Below are positions 59,601 through 64,000 of a DNA stretch of 64,000 nt, in pieces (positions within the stretch are counted from its first letter, which is position 1; each line of letters starts with the position of its first letter). The DNA comes from Liolophura sinensis (Eukaryota; Mollusca; Polyplacophora; Chitonida; Chitonidae): the NCBI RefSeq assembly GCF_032854445.1, contig NC_088301.1, positions 21,755,808 to 21,819,807 on the forward strand, read 5' to 3'. A model generated the notes under the pieces. The model was not told the DNA's origin. It did not search any database and saw only the letters and a program-made list of their open reading frames with translations. The position numbers were made by a program, and so were the translations under genes.

Positions 59601-62449
59601 AATAAATAGTATTATTGTCTTTTTCCTCTTTTTACATTTGTTGTCGGCATTGCTCTCACTATTCCAGTGATCGATAGTATAAAACTATAATTAGTGCGTT
59701 TTACGATTTTAACTGATATTTTTGGGCCGATTTTAAGAGCGTCAGTTTCCTATTTGTTCCCATCTAGGTGTTATCATTCTCTTGCCTAAAGTCATATCGG
59801 TTGCCTGGTTCTAGCATGTTCTCACTACAACATGGTTGAACCACTGTCAGTGTGGCCTTAAACCTAATCATTCATCTATAATAAATTTATGCATCAATTT
59901 GCTAAATCCGTGTCCAACAACCACCGGATATATTTTCCACAGTACTAATGAAATGCATTACCTTTCAATCCTGATTTGTACTGTTTCTTCAGGCTACCTC
60001 CATGGGGACGTTACGAGGGTGCGGAAGACAGTGGACAGCGGCCATCTGTAACGCTGTGGGCTACTTAGGAATATCCATCCCCATAGCGGTTGTCTTTATG
60101 TTCATCGTTGGCATTGGGGCCTTCGGTAGGTTTTTGTTCCCATGTTTTCACCTATGGGGAGAGACAGTCTTATTTCAAACTATGTGAATGCTTAGCTTTG
60201 AATGTTGTTTATGGGAATTACCGATAGACAAGTGGTGTCAAGCCTTTAAATATAGCCGTTAACTAAGGAGGATTCGTGCTTGAAAAAAAGAAACCTTTTT
60301 CTGTGTTCGGATGCATCTTCAAGTCAGAAGATTTGTCAGCGTGCCTGGCAATGTGCGGTGTTTTTCTCCCAAGCTTGTATCGGTTTCCGGTGTTAATTAA
60401 TCTACCATAATTAATCATTGACATTTAAGGGGAGTGAGTGAGTGAGTGAGTGCTTGGGGTTTAACGTCGTACTCAACAATTTTTCAGTCATATGACGACG
60501 AAGGAATCCTTAGGGTGCATGTACGTGTAATGTGCCTCCTTGTTGCAGGACGGATTTCCACCGCTCTTTTATTTAGTGCTGCTTCACTGAGACGACTTAC
60601 CGAAAGCAAGCAAGGCGCCCCGCCCGAGCCATTATACTGATAAGGGTCAACCAGTCGTTGCACTATCCCTTCATGCTGAACGCCAAGCGAGGAAGCTACA
60701 ACTTTCTCTTTTAAAGTCTTAGGTGTGACTCGATCAAGGATTGATCCTGGATCTACCGGTCCCGAAGCGGACGCTCTACCAACACATTTAGGGGGAGTGT
60801 ACGTGAATAAAAGCATACCGATGAATCAGAGAACAAAAGTAAAAGGTATTTTACGTTAGTATTAACGGAGCTCTATGCTCTTGTGCTTTTGCTCTTTAAC
60901 ATCATGCAGTGTAACGCTTGTCCATTATGCAGGCACAGCTGAGATGTAGCCAATGTGCGCATGTTTGTAATATGAAGATACGAAAATCCACATGTAACTT
61001 AAATTTTTCAACTGTTTGTTTCGTGTTAGGATTTTGGTGGGCAATGTGCCTGGGAATATCGCCGACGGCCTGTCTCTACATATACTTTCTAACCCGTCGA
61101 ATAAACTGGGATAATGAGGTTCACAAGGTACGTAGGAACATACAGTACATCACACTGACACACTAAAGTATATTTTTAGGAAGAAATAATTCTTTTCAGA
61201 TATGGCTAAACACCATATTTGCACCTAATGTACAAAAATCGTCAGAGTGAGTGAGTGCAGGACGGATTTCCACCGCATATTTATCTAGTGCTGCTTCACT
61301 GAGACGCCTTACCGAAGGCAAGTAAGCCGCCCCGCCCGAGCCATTATACTGATAAGGGTCAACTAGTCGTTGTACTATCTCCTAAATGCTGAATACCAAG
61401 TGAGGAAAGTTACAACTTCCTCTTTCCTCTTAAGGTTTTAAGTGTGACTGACCCTGAGTCTACCGCAAAAATCTCATGATTTATTTCTCTGGAATAAACT
61501 GTCTTGAGAAAGAACTTTCTTCTAAATGTAATCTATTACTAAATTGATTTCGAGGAGAGGAAATAAACCATGAGTGAGGATTTCTTGGGAGCTGTGGTGA
61601 CGTCTTATTTTGCACCATACATCGCCATGCAATTTTGATACAACTGTTAATTTGCTTAAATTTCGTGAAGCCTTTAATTTTGTATTGCGTAGGCGCGGGA
61701 GCGAACAACTACTCGACGGAAAGTGAAAGTCATCGAGGAAACAGCACCTTTGATATCAGATGAAACAAGTAAGAGCCATGTTACCCTTTTCAAGAGATCA
61801 CATTTTTTATCAAGTTAAACAGAAAAATGGGATATTTTGTAGAAAAATGTGTTACACGTTTGCCTAAGCGTTGAAAGATATTTATCCAAACTTTATATTT
61901 TATGAAATTTTGCTTTGAATTTAAATTGAATCTAACGCGTAAACAGTCCTGGTGCTAACTGTAAAACGATAGGCCAACTCGATTTGCAGCCTCTGGTTTT
62001 AGAAGAATCTTCCGCCCCTTTCATCCTGCTTGCAAAAAGCTCGGAATGGCCTCTGGAAGCGGAAGAGATATATTCCACAAGGAGAATGGGCAAAGCGAGT
62101 CCACAGTGTGTACGATGATAAGATGCGTTTTTCTTTTTGTTCAGCAGTCTTTGTTTCATCATTTGCAGACGTCGACGAGACCGCAGATGGCAAAACGGGA
62201 CAACCAAACGGGACTCGTCTGAGTGAAGCGTTAGATTACGAGAGAACAATGAGTACTGATGAATCCGTGTTCAGAAAGCGATTGATTGTGTTGGTCGTGA
62301 AGAGAGTCTTTGGGTGTTTGTCTGTCCTCGCCTTGTTTGTGGCGTCAATTTGCATTCGGTTATTTGTTCCTCTGCCAGCAGAACCATCTATTATCCCTGC
62401 AATGAACGTAACCATGGCAACCGCAACATCCCCGGATTACGACATTTAA
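31837..62449 (+). CDS. MATE/SLC47-like multidrug and toxin extrusion transporter, copy 2, 19 exons
   Basis: Exons: 31837-31945, 32569-32669, 34678-34778, 35139-35207, 36255-36303, 37394-37493, 51152-51194, 51815-51859, 52625-52722, 53195-53292, 53950-54063, 55122-55189, 56691-56799, 57529-57604, 59272-59341, 59993-60125, 61030-61127, 61693-61768, 62169-62449. The coding sum is 1,838 nt, one base short of 613 codons: exon 3 ends in phase 2 but exon 4 starts in phase 0 (see findings). All other joins are in frame. Landmarks are FCGQLG (exon 3), CDTLFSQ (exon 4), IEWWSFEIG with both membrane glutamates (exon 11), SIRVGHSLGAGNA (exon 13) and GTLRGCGRQ (exon 16). A charged cytosolic linker (exon 18 and early 19) precedes a final membrane helix, as in 13-helix animal MATEs. 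ATG 31837 is the first Met after an in-frame stop at 31807. Expected role: H+-coupled export of organic cations at the plasma membrane. Confidence 0.9.
33994..34573 (-). repeat. Two adjacent SINEs sharing one target site
   Basis: SINE bodies at about 34031-34263 and 34309-34560, both minus, each with a long poly(T) at its left. The target word 'tgcaatttaat' or 'gcaatttaatag' occurs three times: about 33998, 34267 and 34562. The left copy lacks the last 18 bp of the head. Confidence 0.9.
34915..35025 (-). repeat. Diverged SINE fragment
   Basis: 'tttatacgacggcggtcaac' onward, in MATE copy 2 intron 3. Confidence 0.6.
35176..35375. repeat. Tandem copies of MATE copy 2 exon 4 end and donor
   Basis: The word 'ttattac' followed by 'cgttattctcacaggtgag'-like sequence recurs from 35176, 35254 and 35323 (spacing 78 and 69 bp). 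The first is the true exon end. Confidence 0.75.
35500..35735 (+). repeat. SINE copy in MATE copy 2 intron 4
   Basis: Contains 'tgttcaagtccagttcatgc' (box-B-like part), the conserved 3' half and an (aaat)n tail. Confidence 0.8.
37508..38045. repeat. Nested palindromic MITE-like elements
   Basis: A complete element at about 37698-37935 has inverted ends ('agtctgttgtctgagtgatg' and its complement near 37900). A left end at about 37515 and a right end at about 38035 look like an outer copy split by it. No transposase is present. Confidence 0.7.
38243..38308. repeat. (TTAT)n/(TATC)n microsatellite flanking LINE copy A
   Basis: A short TTTATTTATTTAT run changes into (TATC)n, which meets the poly(T) of copy A. 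The TTTAT run is what a minus-oriented SINE tail looks like, matching the SINE body left at 50629. Confidence 0.85.
38578..42354 (-). CDS. LINE copy A ORF2: APE endonuclease and reverse transcriptase
   Basis: 1,258 aa from the Met of MALKVV, 7 nt after the ORF1 stop; the same frame stays open 38 codons further upstream, overlapping ORF1. The N terminus is an apurinic-type endonuclease: LNCQG (Asn9), LQETHF (Glu38), AGDFNC, LDRVYCS and SDHTMV. The reverse transcriptase centre is SLDNEKAFDR, RGVRQGCPLSPLLY and YADD (residues 698-701). The C-terminal part has a CPLC...EHLVWHC zinc-like motif near residue 1115. No RNase H domain was recognised. Motif wording and domain order fit the Tx1-like group of L1 elements, several of which are target specific. 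It performs target-primed reverse transcription. Confidence 0.93.
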   Translation of the reverse strand: MALKVVSLNCQGLLSDWKQFSLGHTFRLLKADVAFLQETHFTDVNDVTRFETAVKGKVFSSSGSNHRAGTAIVFLASFLASGTIVSSVTDPGGRWVKVEAEYSGFDFTFVAVHAPTYVPDRRRFFQGLESVLGDSNTNVFLAGDFNCVLDPLIDRRSTAAVASDSSTAPLATLIKAYSLSDTFRFLHPDAHEYTWTSPTGAHSSRLDRVYCSKDLLGHLVHAGHEPTAMSDHTMVTAKFDSGDWVEKGPGFWKLNVSLLNDEEFHKNMRDYFAAWMSERDFFRSAAEFWEEGKSGLKRVALSYSRARARRRKRAQRKLLKDYNKVSKRVSDGETHLVDLLEGLKRKVRAGEQQAYKAAAVRARVKWQVEGENPTRYFCSLEKSRATEKLIREVATPDGRSVRSNEELLQATCDFYQSLCTSEGVERNCMEEMISQISQILPPQEAAICEQPFNLDELHSAAKSMTLNKSPGIDGLPVELYLAFWDVLGPILLDVANEAFEQGELTNSMQQALVRLVHKRGPKEDLRNWRPISLLCADYKIITKALTRRLGSVMGHVVHSDQTCSVPGRSILTNSFLVRDLIQLVEDEDIEAAIISLDNEKAFDRLEWAFMHKVLERMGFGPVFCKWIRLLYKSPVSRVMVNGFIGDPVLLERGVRQGCPLSPLLYVLAAEVLGVVVRSSDMKGVRVPDVEEPIKISQYADDASLFVGDDEDFHIAETILNKYQKASGCKVNRSKSKGLFLGAWKGRADTPLGIEWSQDHVKLLGVKQGAKNAASVNWNDRIQKVGSTLKGWSKRGLSIVGRVLVLNLLAMSKLWYVASVFDLPADKENTLVGMCRDFLWKSKKPLVSSKVCTLPKASGGLGLVDIPKKVQSLKLAFLERLMLSASRWAQVGRRLVASKSEPHAVVDFFRLLKAPTRFSSLPRWYFDHLKTFFKLKRTEADPVSWQEALDQPLYGNPLILGEGGRPLMPGKTATPSFRRLSDIVDGGTRVWLVLESANWRHLAAVRRAIPKAWFSLPDTVTNPSRTRYQVNQQDLSQLSSRRWYQILLVDNDVTPAGVQKWQQLGWVPSSWRNLFLSLWKSGVDNRAKEAVWLLWHRQWWVGHKLVRAGLSVSADCPLCSSQDETVEHLVWHCPVASSMWQMLERTIGRLLGRGFSFSLEDVLWGDLRQVPSSLKPVVRDQVFLCIWSIWRHRCYVVAHNHVIDHLKVVPSLFHRDLQYHLLTVFERHRRLGKLATFSTTWCRNSILCVLRNGRPVVQF
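42362..43873 (-). CDS. LINE copy A ORF1: gag-like RNA-binding protein with two CCHC knuckles
   Basis: 503 aa. The N-terminal 150 residues are basic and mixed. They are followed by two zinc knuckles of form CX2CX4HX4C at residues 163-176 (CHLC to NDC) and 182-195 (CLIC to KNC). Residues about 200-340 are a long Asp/Asn/Glu-rich low-complexity stretch, then a polar region, and the C terminus is strongly basic (KKSRKTKLK). Expected role: nucleic-acid chaperone that coats the element RNA. The start chosen is MAFRIK, directly after a T-rich tract. The ORF stops 7 nt before the chosen ORF2 ATG. Confidence 0.9.
   Translation of the reverse strand: MAFRIKRPLSLKLRIKGNIKAIEVFHGLQERIGSGPKVLRGLVHVTGDLWNVTVANEEVKQKLLNEDLVLNGVNCPVYEVEQSRTLVKVKSPYEIPDERIGAALKQFGTVHSVERECYLFDRTLQNGVRRVWMSNISSTIPEAIWVGASFRLPVWYRGQVRACHLCQATDHLKNDCPLKNKCLICKQAGHFQKNCPQDLDTESSDNGTSSGDEDDIAFAMDNSGNKDDEDMNNDDHDNEQGDNDRKDDNDNDMDDSNEAEDDCEMVNGDTNGGQESSNDVVGNDDKNEVNEAEDGNDEDAMDNGKDGLEGGSNEEGKEEENDVNKNADDGISSVSSQVKEEEVSLRFTEPLVPYSSTGQSPEQDSSQDLWSQSFTFSQPVAKQDINESLWSTASEAIFVDTPKDQVSGIEASGSVIPMDDTTSEMEDSVPGEDLDESMPAYANDQGEVLVPVSTSLGVHYRTMRRDSKIEKVRKQRKVIYLSQEDFAARKAALYKKSRKTKLK
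44420..44479. repeat. (TATC)n plus poly(T) between the two LINEs
   Basis: About eight TATC units with one interruption (TACC), then 28 T's that are the poly(A) tail of copy B on the - strand. Confidence 0.9.
44734..48510 (-). CDS. LINE copy B ORF2: APE endonuclease and reverse transcriptase
   Basis: 1,258 aa from MALNVV. Endonuclease motifs (LNCQG, LQETHF, AGDFNC, SDHTMV) and reverse transcriptase motifs (AFDR, RQGCPLSPLLY, YADD) are all present, as is the C-terminal CPLC...HC motif. One notable change lies next to the catalytic FDR block: copy A has FDRLEWAF, copy B has FDRLECAF. Replacing a residue in that conserved block could weaken copy B, though the ORF is open. Confidence 0.92.
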   Translation of the reverse strand: MALNVVSLNCQGLLSDWKQFSLGHTFRSLKADVAFLQETHFTDVNDVTRFETAVKGKVFSSSGSNHRAGTAIVFLASFLASGTIVSSVTDPGGRWVKVEAEYSGFDFTFVAVHAPTYVPDRRRFFQGLESVLGDSNTNVFLAGDFNCVLDPLIDRRSTAAVASDSSTAPLATLIKTYSLSDTFRFLHPDAHEYTWTSPTGAHSSRLDRVYCSKDLLGHLVHAGHEPTAMSDHTMVTAKFDSGDWVEKGPGFWKLNVSLLNDEEFHKNMRDYFAAWMSERDSFRSAAEFWEEGKSGLQLVALSYSRARARRRKRAQRKLLKDYNKVSKRVGDGETHLVDLLEGLKRKVRAGEQQAYKAAAVRARVKWQVEGENPTRYFCSLEKSRATEKLIREVATPDGRSVRSTKDLLQATCDFYQSLFTSEGVERNCMEEMISQISQILPPQEAAICEQPFTLEELHSAAKSMTLNKSPGIDGLPVELYLAFWDVLGPILLDVANEAFEQGELTDSMQQALVRLVHKRGPKEDLRNWRPISLLCADYKIITKALTRRLGFVMGLVVHSDQTCSVPGRSILTNSFLVRDLIQLVEHEDIEAAIISLDNEKAFDRLECAFMHKVLERMGFGPVFCKWIRLLYKSPVSRVMVNGFIGDPVLLERGVRQGCPLSPLLYVLAAEVLGVVVRSSDMKGVRVPDVEEPIKISQYADDASLFVGDDEDFHIAEAILNKYQKASGCKVNRSKSKGLFLGAWRGRADTPLGIEWSQDHLKLLGVKQGAKNAASVNWNDRIQKVGSTLKGWSKRGLSIVGRVLVLNLLAMSKLWYVASVFDLPADKENTLVGMCRDFLWKSKKPLVSSKVCTLPKASGGLGLVDIPKKVQSLKLAFLERLMLSSSRWAQVGRRLVASKSEPHAVVDFFRLLKAPTRFSSLPRWYFDHLKTFFKLKRTEADPVSWQEALDQPLYGNPLILGEGGRPLMPGKTATPSFRRLSDIVDGGTRVWLVLESVNWRHLAAVRRAIPKAWFNLPDTVTNPSRTRYQVNQQDLSQLSSRRWYQILLVDNDVTPAGVQKWQQLGWVPSSWRNLFLSLWKSGVDNRVKEAVWLLWHRQWWVGHKLVRAGLSVSADCPLCSSQDETVEHLVWHCPVASSMWQMLERTIGRVLGRGFSFSLEDVLWGDLRQVPPSLKPVVRDQVFLCIWSIWRHRCYVIAHNHVIDHLKVVPSLFHRDLQYHLLTVFERHRRLGKLATFNTTWCRNSILCVLRNGRPVVQF
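48518..50029 (-). CDS. LINE copy B ORF1: gag-like protein with two CCHC knuckles
   Basis: 503 aa, same length as copy A ORF1 and aligned throughout. Both CX2CX4HX4C knuckles are intact. The acidic Asp/Asn region varies slightly. The reading frame stays open 59 codons upstream of MAFRIK through the T-rich tract (a run of Phe codons), but I kept MAFRIK because copy A supports only that start. Confidence 0.88.
   Translation of the reverse strand: MAFRIKRPLSLKLRIKGNIKAIDVYHGLQERIGSGPKVLRGLVHVTGDLWNVTVANEEVKQKLLNEDLVLNGVNCPVYEVEQSRTLVKVKSPYEIPDERIGAVLKQFGTVHSVERECYLFDRTLQNGVRRVWMSNISSTIPEAIWVGASFRLPVWYRGQVRACHLCQATDHLKNDCPLKNKCLICKQEGHFQKNCPQDLDTESSDNLTSSGDEDDIAVAMDHNGNKDDEDMNNDDHDNEQGDNDGKDDSDDDTDDSNEAEDDCEMVNGDTNGGQESSNDVVGNDDKNEVNEAEDGNDKDAMDNGKDGLEGGSNEGGKEEENDVDKNADDGISSVSSQVKQEEVSLSFTEPLVPYSSTGQSPEQDSSQDLWSQSFTFSQPVAKQDINESLWSTASEAIFVDTSKDQVSGIEASGSVIPMNDTTSEMEDSVPGEDLDESMPAYANDQGEVLVPVSTSLGVHYRTMRRDSKIEKVRKQRKVIYLSQEDFAARKAALYKKSRKTKLK
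50599..50628. repeat. (TATC)n microsatellite at the 5' end of LINE copy B
   Basis: About seven uninterrupted TATC units between the LINE 5' end and the SINE body. Confidence 0.9.
50629..50710 (-). repeat. SINE fragment split from its tail by the LINE pair
   Basis: 3' half of the tRNA-type SINE in minus orientation (gtttgattggtgttttacgc, then the cacttatacgac block). Its A-rich tail appears to continue on the far side of the LINEs at about 38245. Confidence 0.75.
50850..51040 (+). repeat. Second-family SINE-like fragment
   Basis: 'gtgtcagtatgatgtgactg' and 'ccagtgaggcagcactgt', similar to 6,450-6,540. Confidence 0.5.
51819..51926. repeat. 54-bp tandem duplication of MATE copy 2 exon 8 end and donor
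   Basis: 51819-51872 and 51873-51926 are nearly identical. The first contains exon 8 and its GTAAGT donor; the second has ATAAGT at the same place, so its donor is dead. Confidence 0.92.
52326..52580 (+). repeat. Near full-length SINE in MATE copy 2 intron 8
   Basis: Head 'ggggcctccgtggc', box-B-like 'gagttcaagtcc', conserved 3' half and an A-rich tail. Confidence 0.85.
53009..53100. repeat. ~21-24-bp T-rich tandem array
   Basis: 'gttgatattttatattctgt' repeated about four times, just upstream of exon 10. Confidence 0.8.
53788..53850 (+). repeat. SINE head only (tRNA-like)
   Basis: 'tccgtggctcagttggctag' keeps a good box A (TGGCTCAGTTGG) but the 3' half is missing. Not a tRNA gene: no cloverleaf can be completed. 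Confidence 0.65.
55295..55570 (-). repeat. Full-length SINE in MATE copy 2 intron 12
   Basis: Minus orientation from an (aatt)n tail through the conserved 3' half to the head near 55570. Confidence 0.88.
55596..55845. repeat. Second complete MITE-like palindromic element
   Basis: Same inverted ends and length class as the copy at 37,700, in intron 12 of MATE copy 2. Confidence 0.7.
57605..59271. other. Long intron 14 of MATE copy 2
   Basis: No repeat family that I recognise and no supported exon; several short open frames only. Confidence 0.4.
59438..59605 (+). repeat. SINE copy truncated at the 3' end
   Basis: Head 'aaggccttcgtgccctagcg' and 'cctctcaccaatgcggtcgg'; ends at 'gagctctgctcgctttaata'. 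Confidence 0.75.
60433..60795 (-). repeat. Second-family SINE-like element in MATE copy 2 intron 16
   Basis: (GAGT)n tail then 'cttggggtttaacgtcgtac'. The head-side 'aagcggacgctctaccaaca' looks tRNA-like in reverse. Confidence 0.65.
61248..61470 (-). repeat. Second-family SINE-like fragment in MATE copy 2 intron 17
   Basis: 'caggacggatttccaccgc' and 'gacgccttaccgaaggcaag' match 60,547-60,610. Confidence 0.65.
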
Positions 62450-62840
62450 ATTTTGCTCCCATGTTTATGTGTTGACAGCTTATTATTATGGCGATTCCTT
62501 TAAATATGGAGCGTAAAGACAGTGACAAACAAAAACGATGCGCTTATCTCTTTGAACGTTAATTTTATCTTGGGATAGACTTAGAGGGCCAATGTAAGGG
62601 AATTTCGAATTCGAAGTCTTTTTGTCGGTAGTTTAAAAAAGTAATACTGTAATGATAGGCAACTTTTGTTGAATTTACCGACCACGTGTCCGTATGTTCC
62701 GACGATACAAATGACACCTCTTTCCTTCAGGAACTTCTTTCAGTCCACAAGCGTTCAGCTCCCAATTTTCTGCACCTTTCGTCTACTCAAAATAACTTTT
62801 TTGTGAATCTTTTTTCAGATATCCATGATGTGTTAAATAT

Positions 62841-62846
62841 AATAAA
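62841..62846 (+). terminator. Candidate polyadenylation signal of MATE copy 2
   Basis: AATAAA about 390 nt after the stop codon, in an A/T-rich stretch. It is the most plausible hexamer I saw in the 3' flank. Confidence 0.35.
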
Positions 62847-63317
62847 AAATAGTTGCCTAACATTTTCACATGTCACGTGGTGAACTAGCACTTTTTTTTT
62901 AACCTTTATTGATAGAAGAGTTAAAAGTCGAATCTCCTTTATTAAACCATTCTCATACTTCTTGATAATGTGTGCGCATGTATATATACACTGCACACAA
63001 TACACACATATAAACAATCACATGAAGGTGTTCCCCTTTCAATCACTGCATATGTTACCCAAGATTTGGGTGAAATCTCATAATTTTGATTATTCCCCTT
63101 GCGTTAATTATTTGGTACCTTGATGGTTTACTAAGGACACTCCAACGCCTTCCACAAGAAAACTGACCGCTGTCGTACAAGTGGAAATTTATGAGAATTG
63201 ATTAAAAACAACCAGATATATAAATCACTAAATGCATGATACAAGCGCTTTGTCACCTCACAGGCTCACGAGATACGACACAGTCACTGTGTATATCGTT
63301 ATATAGTGTCTGGCCTA

Positions 63318-63530
63318 CCCCCTTCAGCCAAGGGATTATGCGCTAGCGCAGAATAATCACACCGAGTCTTTCACCAAAGGGGTCGCCGTGAGTCCCAGCA
63401 TCCTGCGGATGGTCGTGAATTTCCCCCAGACTTTGCCCAGTATCCTCCCACTATTATAATGCTGGCCGCCATCGTATAACTGAAATAGTTTTGAGTATGG
63501 CGTAAAACATCAATTAAATAAGTAAATGCG
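63318..63530 (+). repeat. SINE copy downstream of MATE copy 2
   Basis: 'gggattatgcgctagcgcag' to 'gtatggcgtaaaacatcaat' and an A-rich tail. The rest of 62,850-64,000 shows no gene; a small SINE scrap lies at about 63,845. Confidence 0.75.
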
Positions 63531-64000
63531 GATGCGCTAACCACTCGGCCAACGCCGTGGATATAAGATCGTACATACTTGGCAAGTATATCTGTCAGTT
63601 TTGACTTAATATGAAGTGCTTCTACCAACTTAACATTTGTCCAAAAACAATTTCAAAGTCTTCTGCATGACCTTCACCCCTACTGCAAGGAGGAAATCAA
63701 AGTGCTAAGCTTGATATTGTTACCATACACGTGCCGGTGGAAAAGAGCAAACCGCATTTAAGTATTCATTGTACTTCAGAATTTGTTCAGTTATATACCG
63801 GCTACAGGAGATAGTGCAAAAGATGAAGATTTATTTATTACATTGTTATTAAGCGCCGTACTCAATCATTCGCTTATACACAGCTTGATGTAACGAATCA
63901 GGATGTCATACAATATATTACCAAACGTATCAAATTTTCAGCCCATTTAGATAATTGAATACCCTGGAAAACAAATTATGGAGTACTGTATACATTAAAT

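Noticed and set aside
1-64000. CRISPR arrays, operons or prokaryotic features
   Set aside because: Spliced genes, SINEs and LINEs mark this as animal nuclear DNA; the tandem arrays lack spacer-repeat structure.

Overview
The window is animal nuclear DNA, AT-rich and loaded with introns and repeats. All three single-copy genes are split by GT-AG introns. A tRNA-derived SINE occurs here in about twenty copies, in both orientations. Its 3' half contains 'ccaccataatgctggccgcc' and it ends in an (aaat)n tail. From memory, this SINE type is typical of molluscs and related lophotrochozoans, so a marine mollusc is my best guess; that is inference, because no marker gene is present.

Left part (1-13,000): decayed SINEs, a 2-kb minisatellite block (about 1,740-3,760), then a six-exon trypsin-fold serine protease gene on the + strand (5,063-10,521, 264 aa, signal peptide, complete catalytic triad). 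It is followed by a 2.5-kb gene-free stretch.

Middle and right: two paralogous MATE-type (SLC47-like) multidrug/toxin extrusion transporter genes, arranged head to head. The - strand copy runs from about 25,553 down to 13,055. The + strand copy runs from 31,837 to 62,449 in 19 exons. Exon by exon they share phases and almost all lengths, so they come from a gene duplication. Paralogue comparison exposes one single-base frame conflict in each gene (+ copy exon 3, - copy exon 11), and a SINE that appears to sit inside exon 18 of the - copy. The 6 kb between the two 5' ends holds a 13-copy, 124-bp satellite, a SINE-based palindrome and three short tandem arrays.

Intron 6 of the + MATE gene has been inflated to 13.7 kb by two full-length, same-orientation non-LTR retrotransposons (38,326-44,419 and 44,480-50,598). 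Both have open ORF1 (two CCHC knuckles) and open ORF2 (APE endonuclease, reverse transcriptase, C-terminal Cys/His motif), and look like the Tx1 group of the L1 superfamily. Each is bordered on both sides by (TATC)n, and the outermost flanks are the two parts of a SINE, so the inferred target was the GATA microsatellite tail of that SINE.

The strongest unusual signals are: (1) the apparent GATA-microsatellite targeting and tandem stacking of the LINEs; (2) repeated local tandem amplification of exon-intron boundaries in both MATE genes, seen at four exons; (3) the paired frame conflicts and the substitutions at acidic transport-site positions in the MATE copies; (4) the large SINE palindrome and the double SINE insertion at one target.
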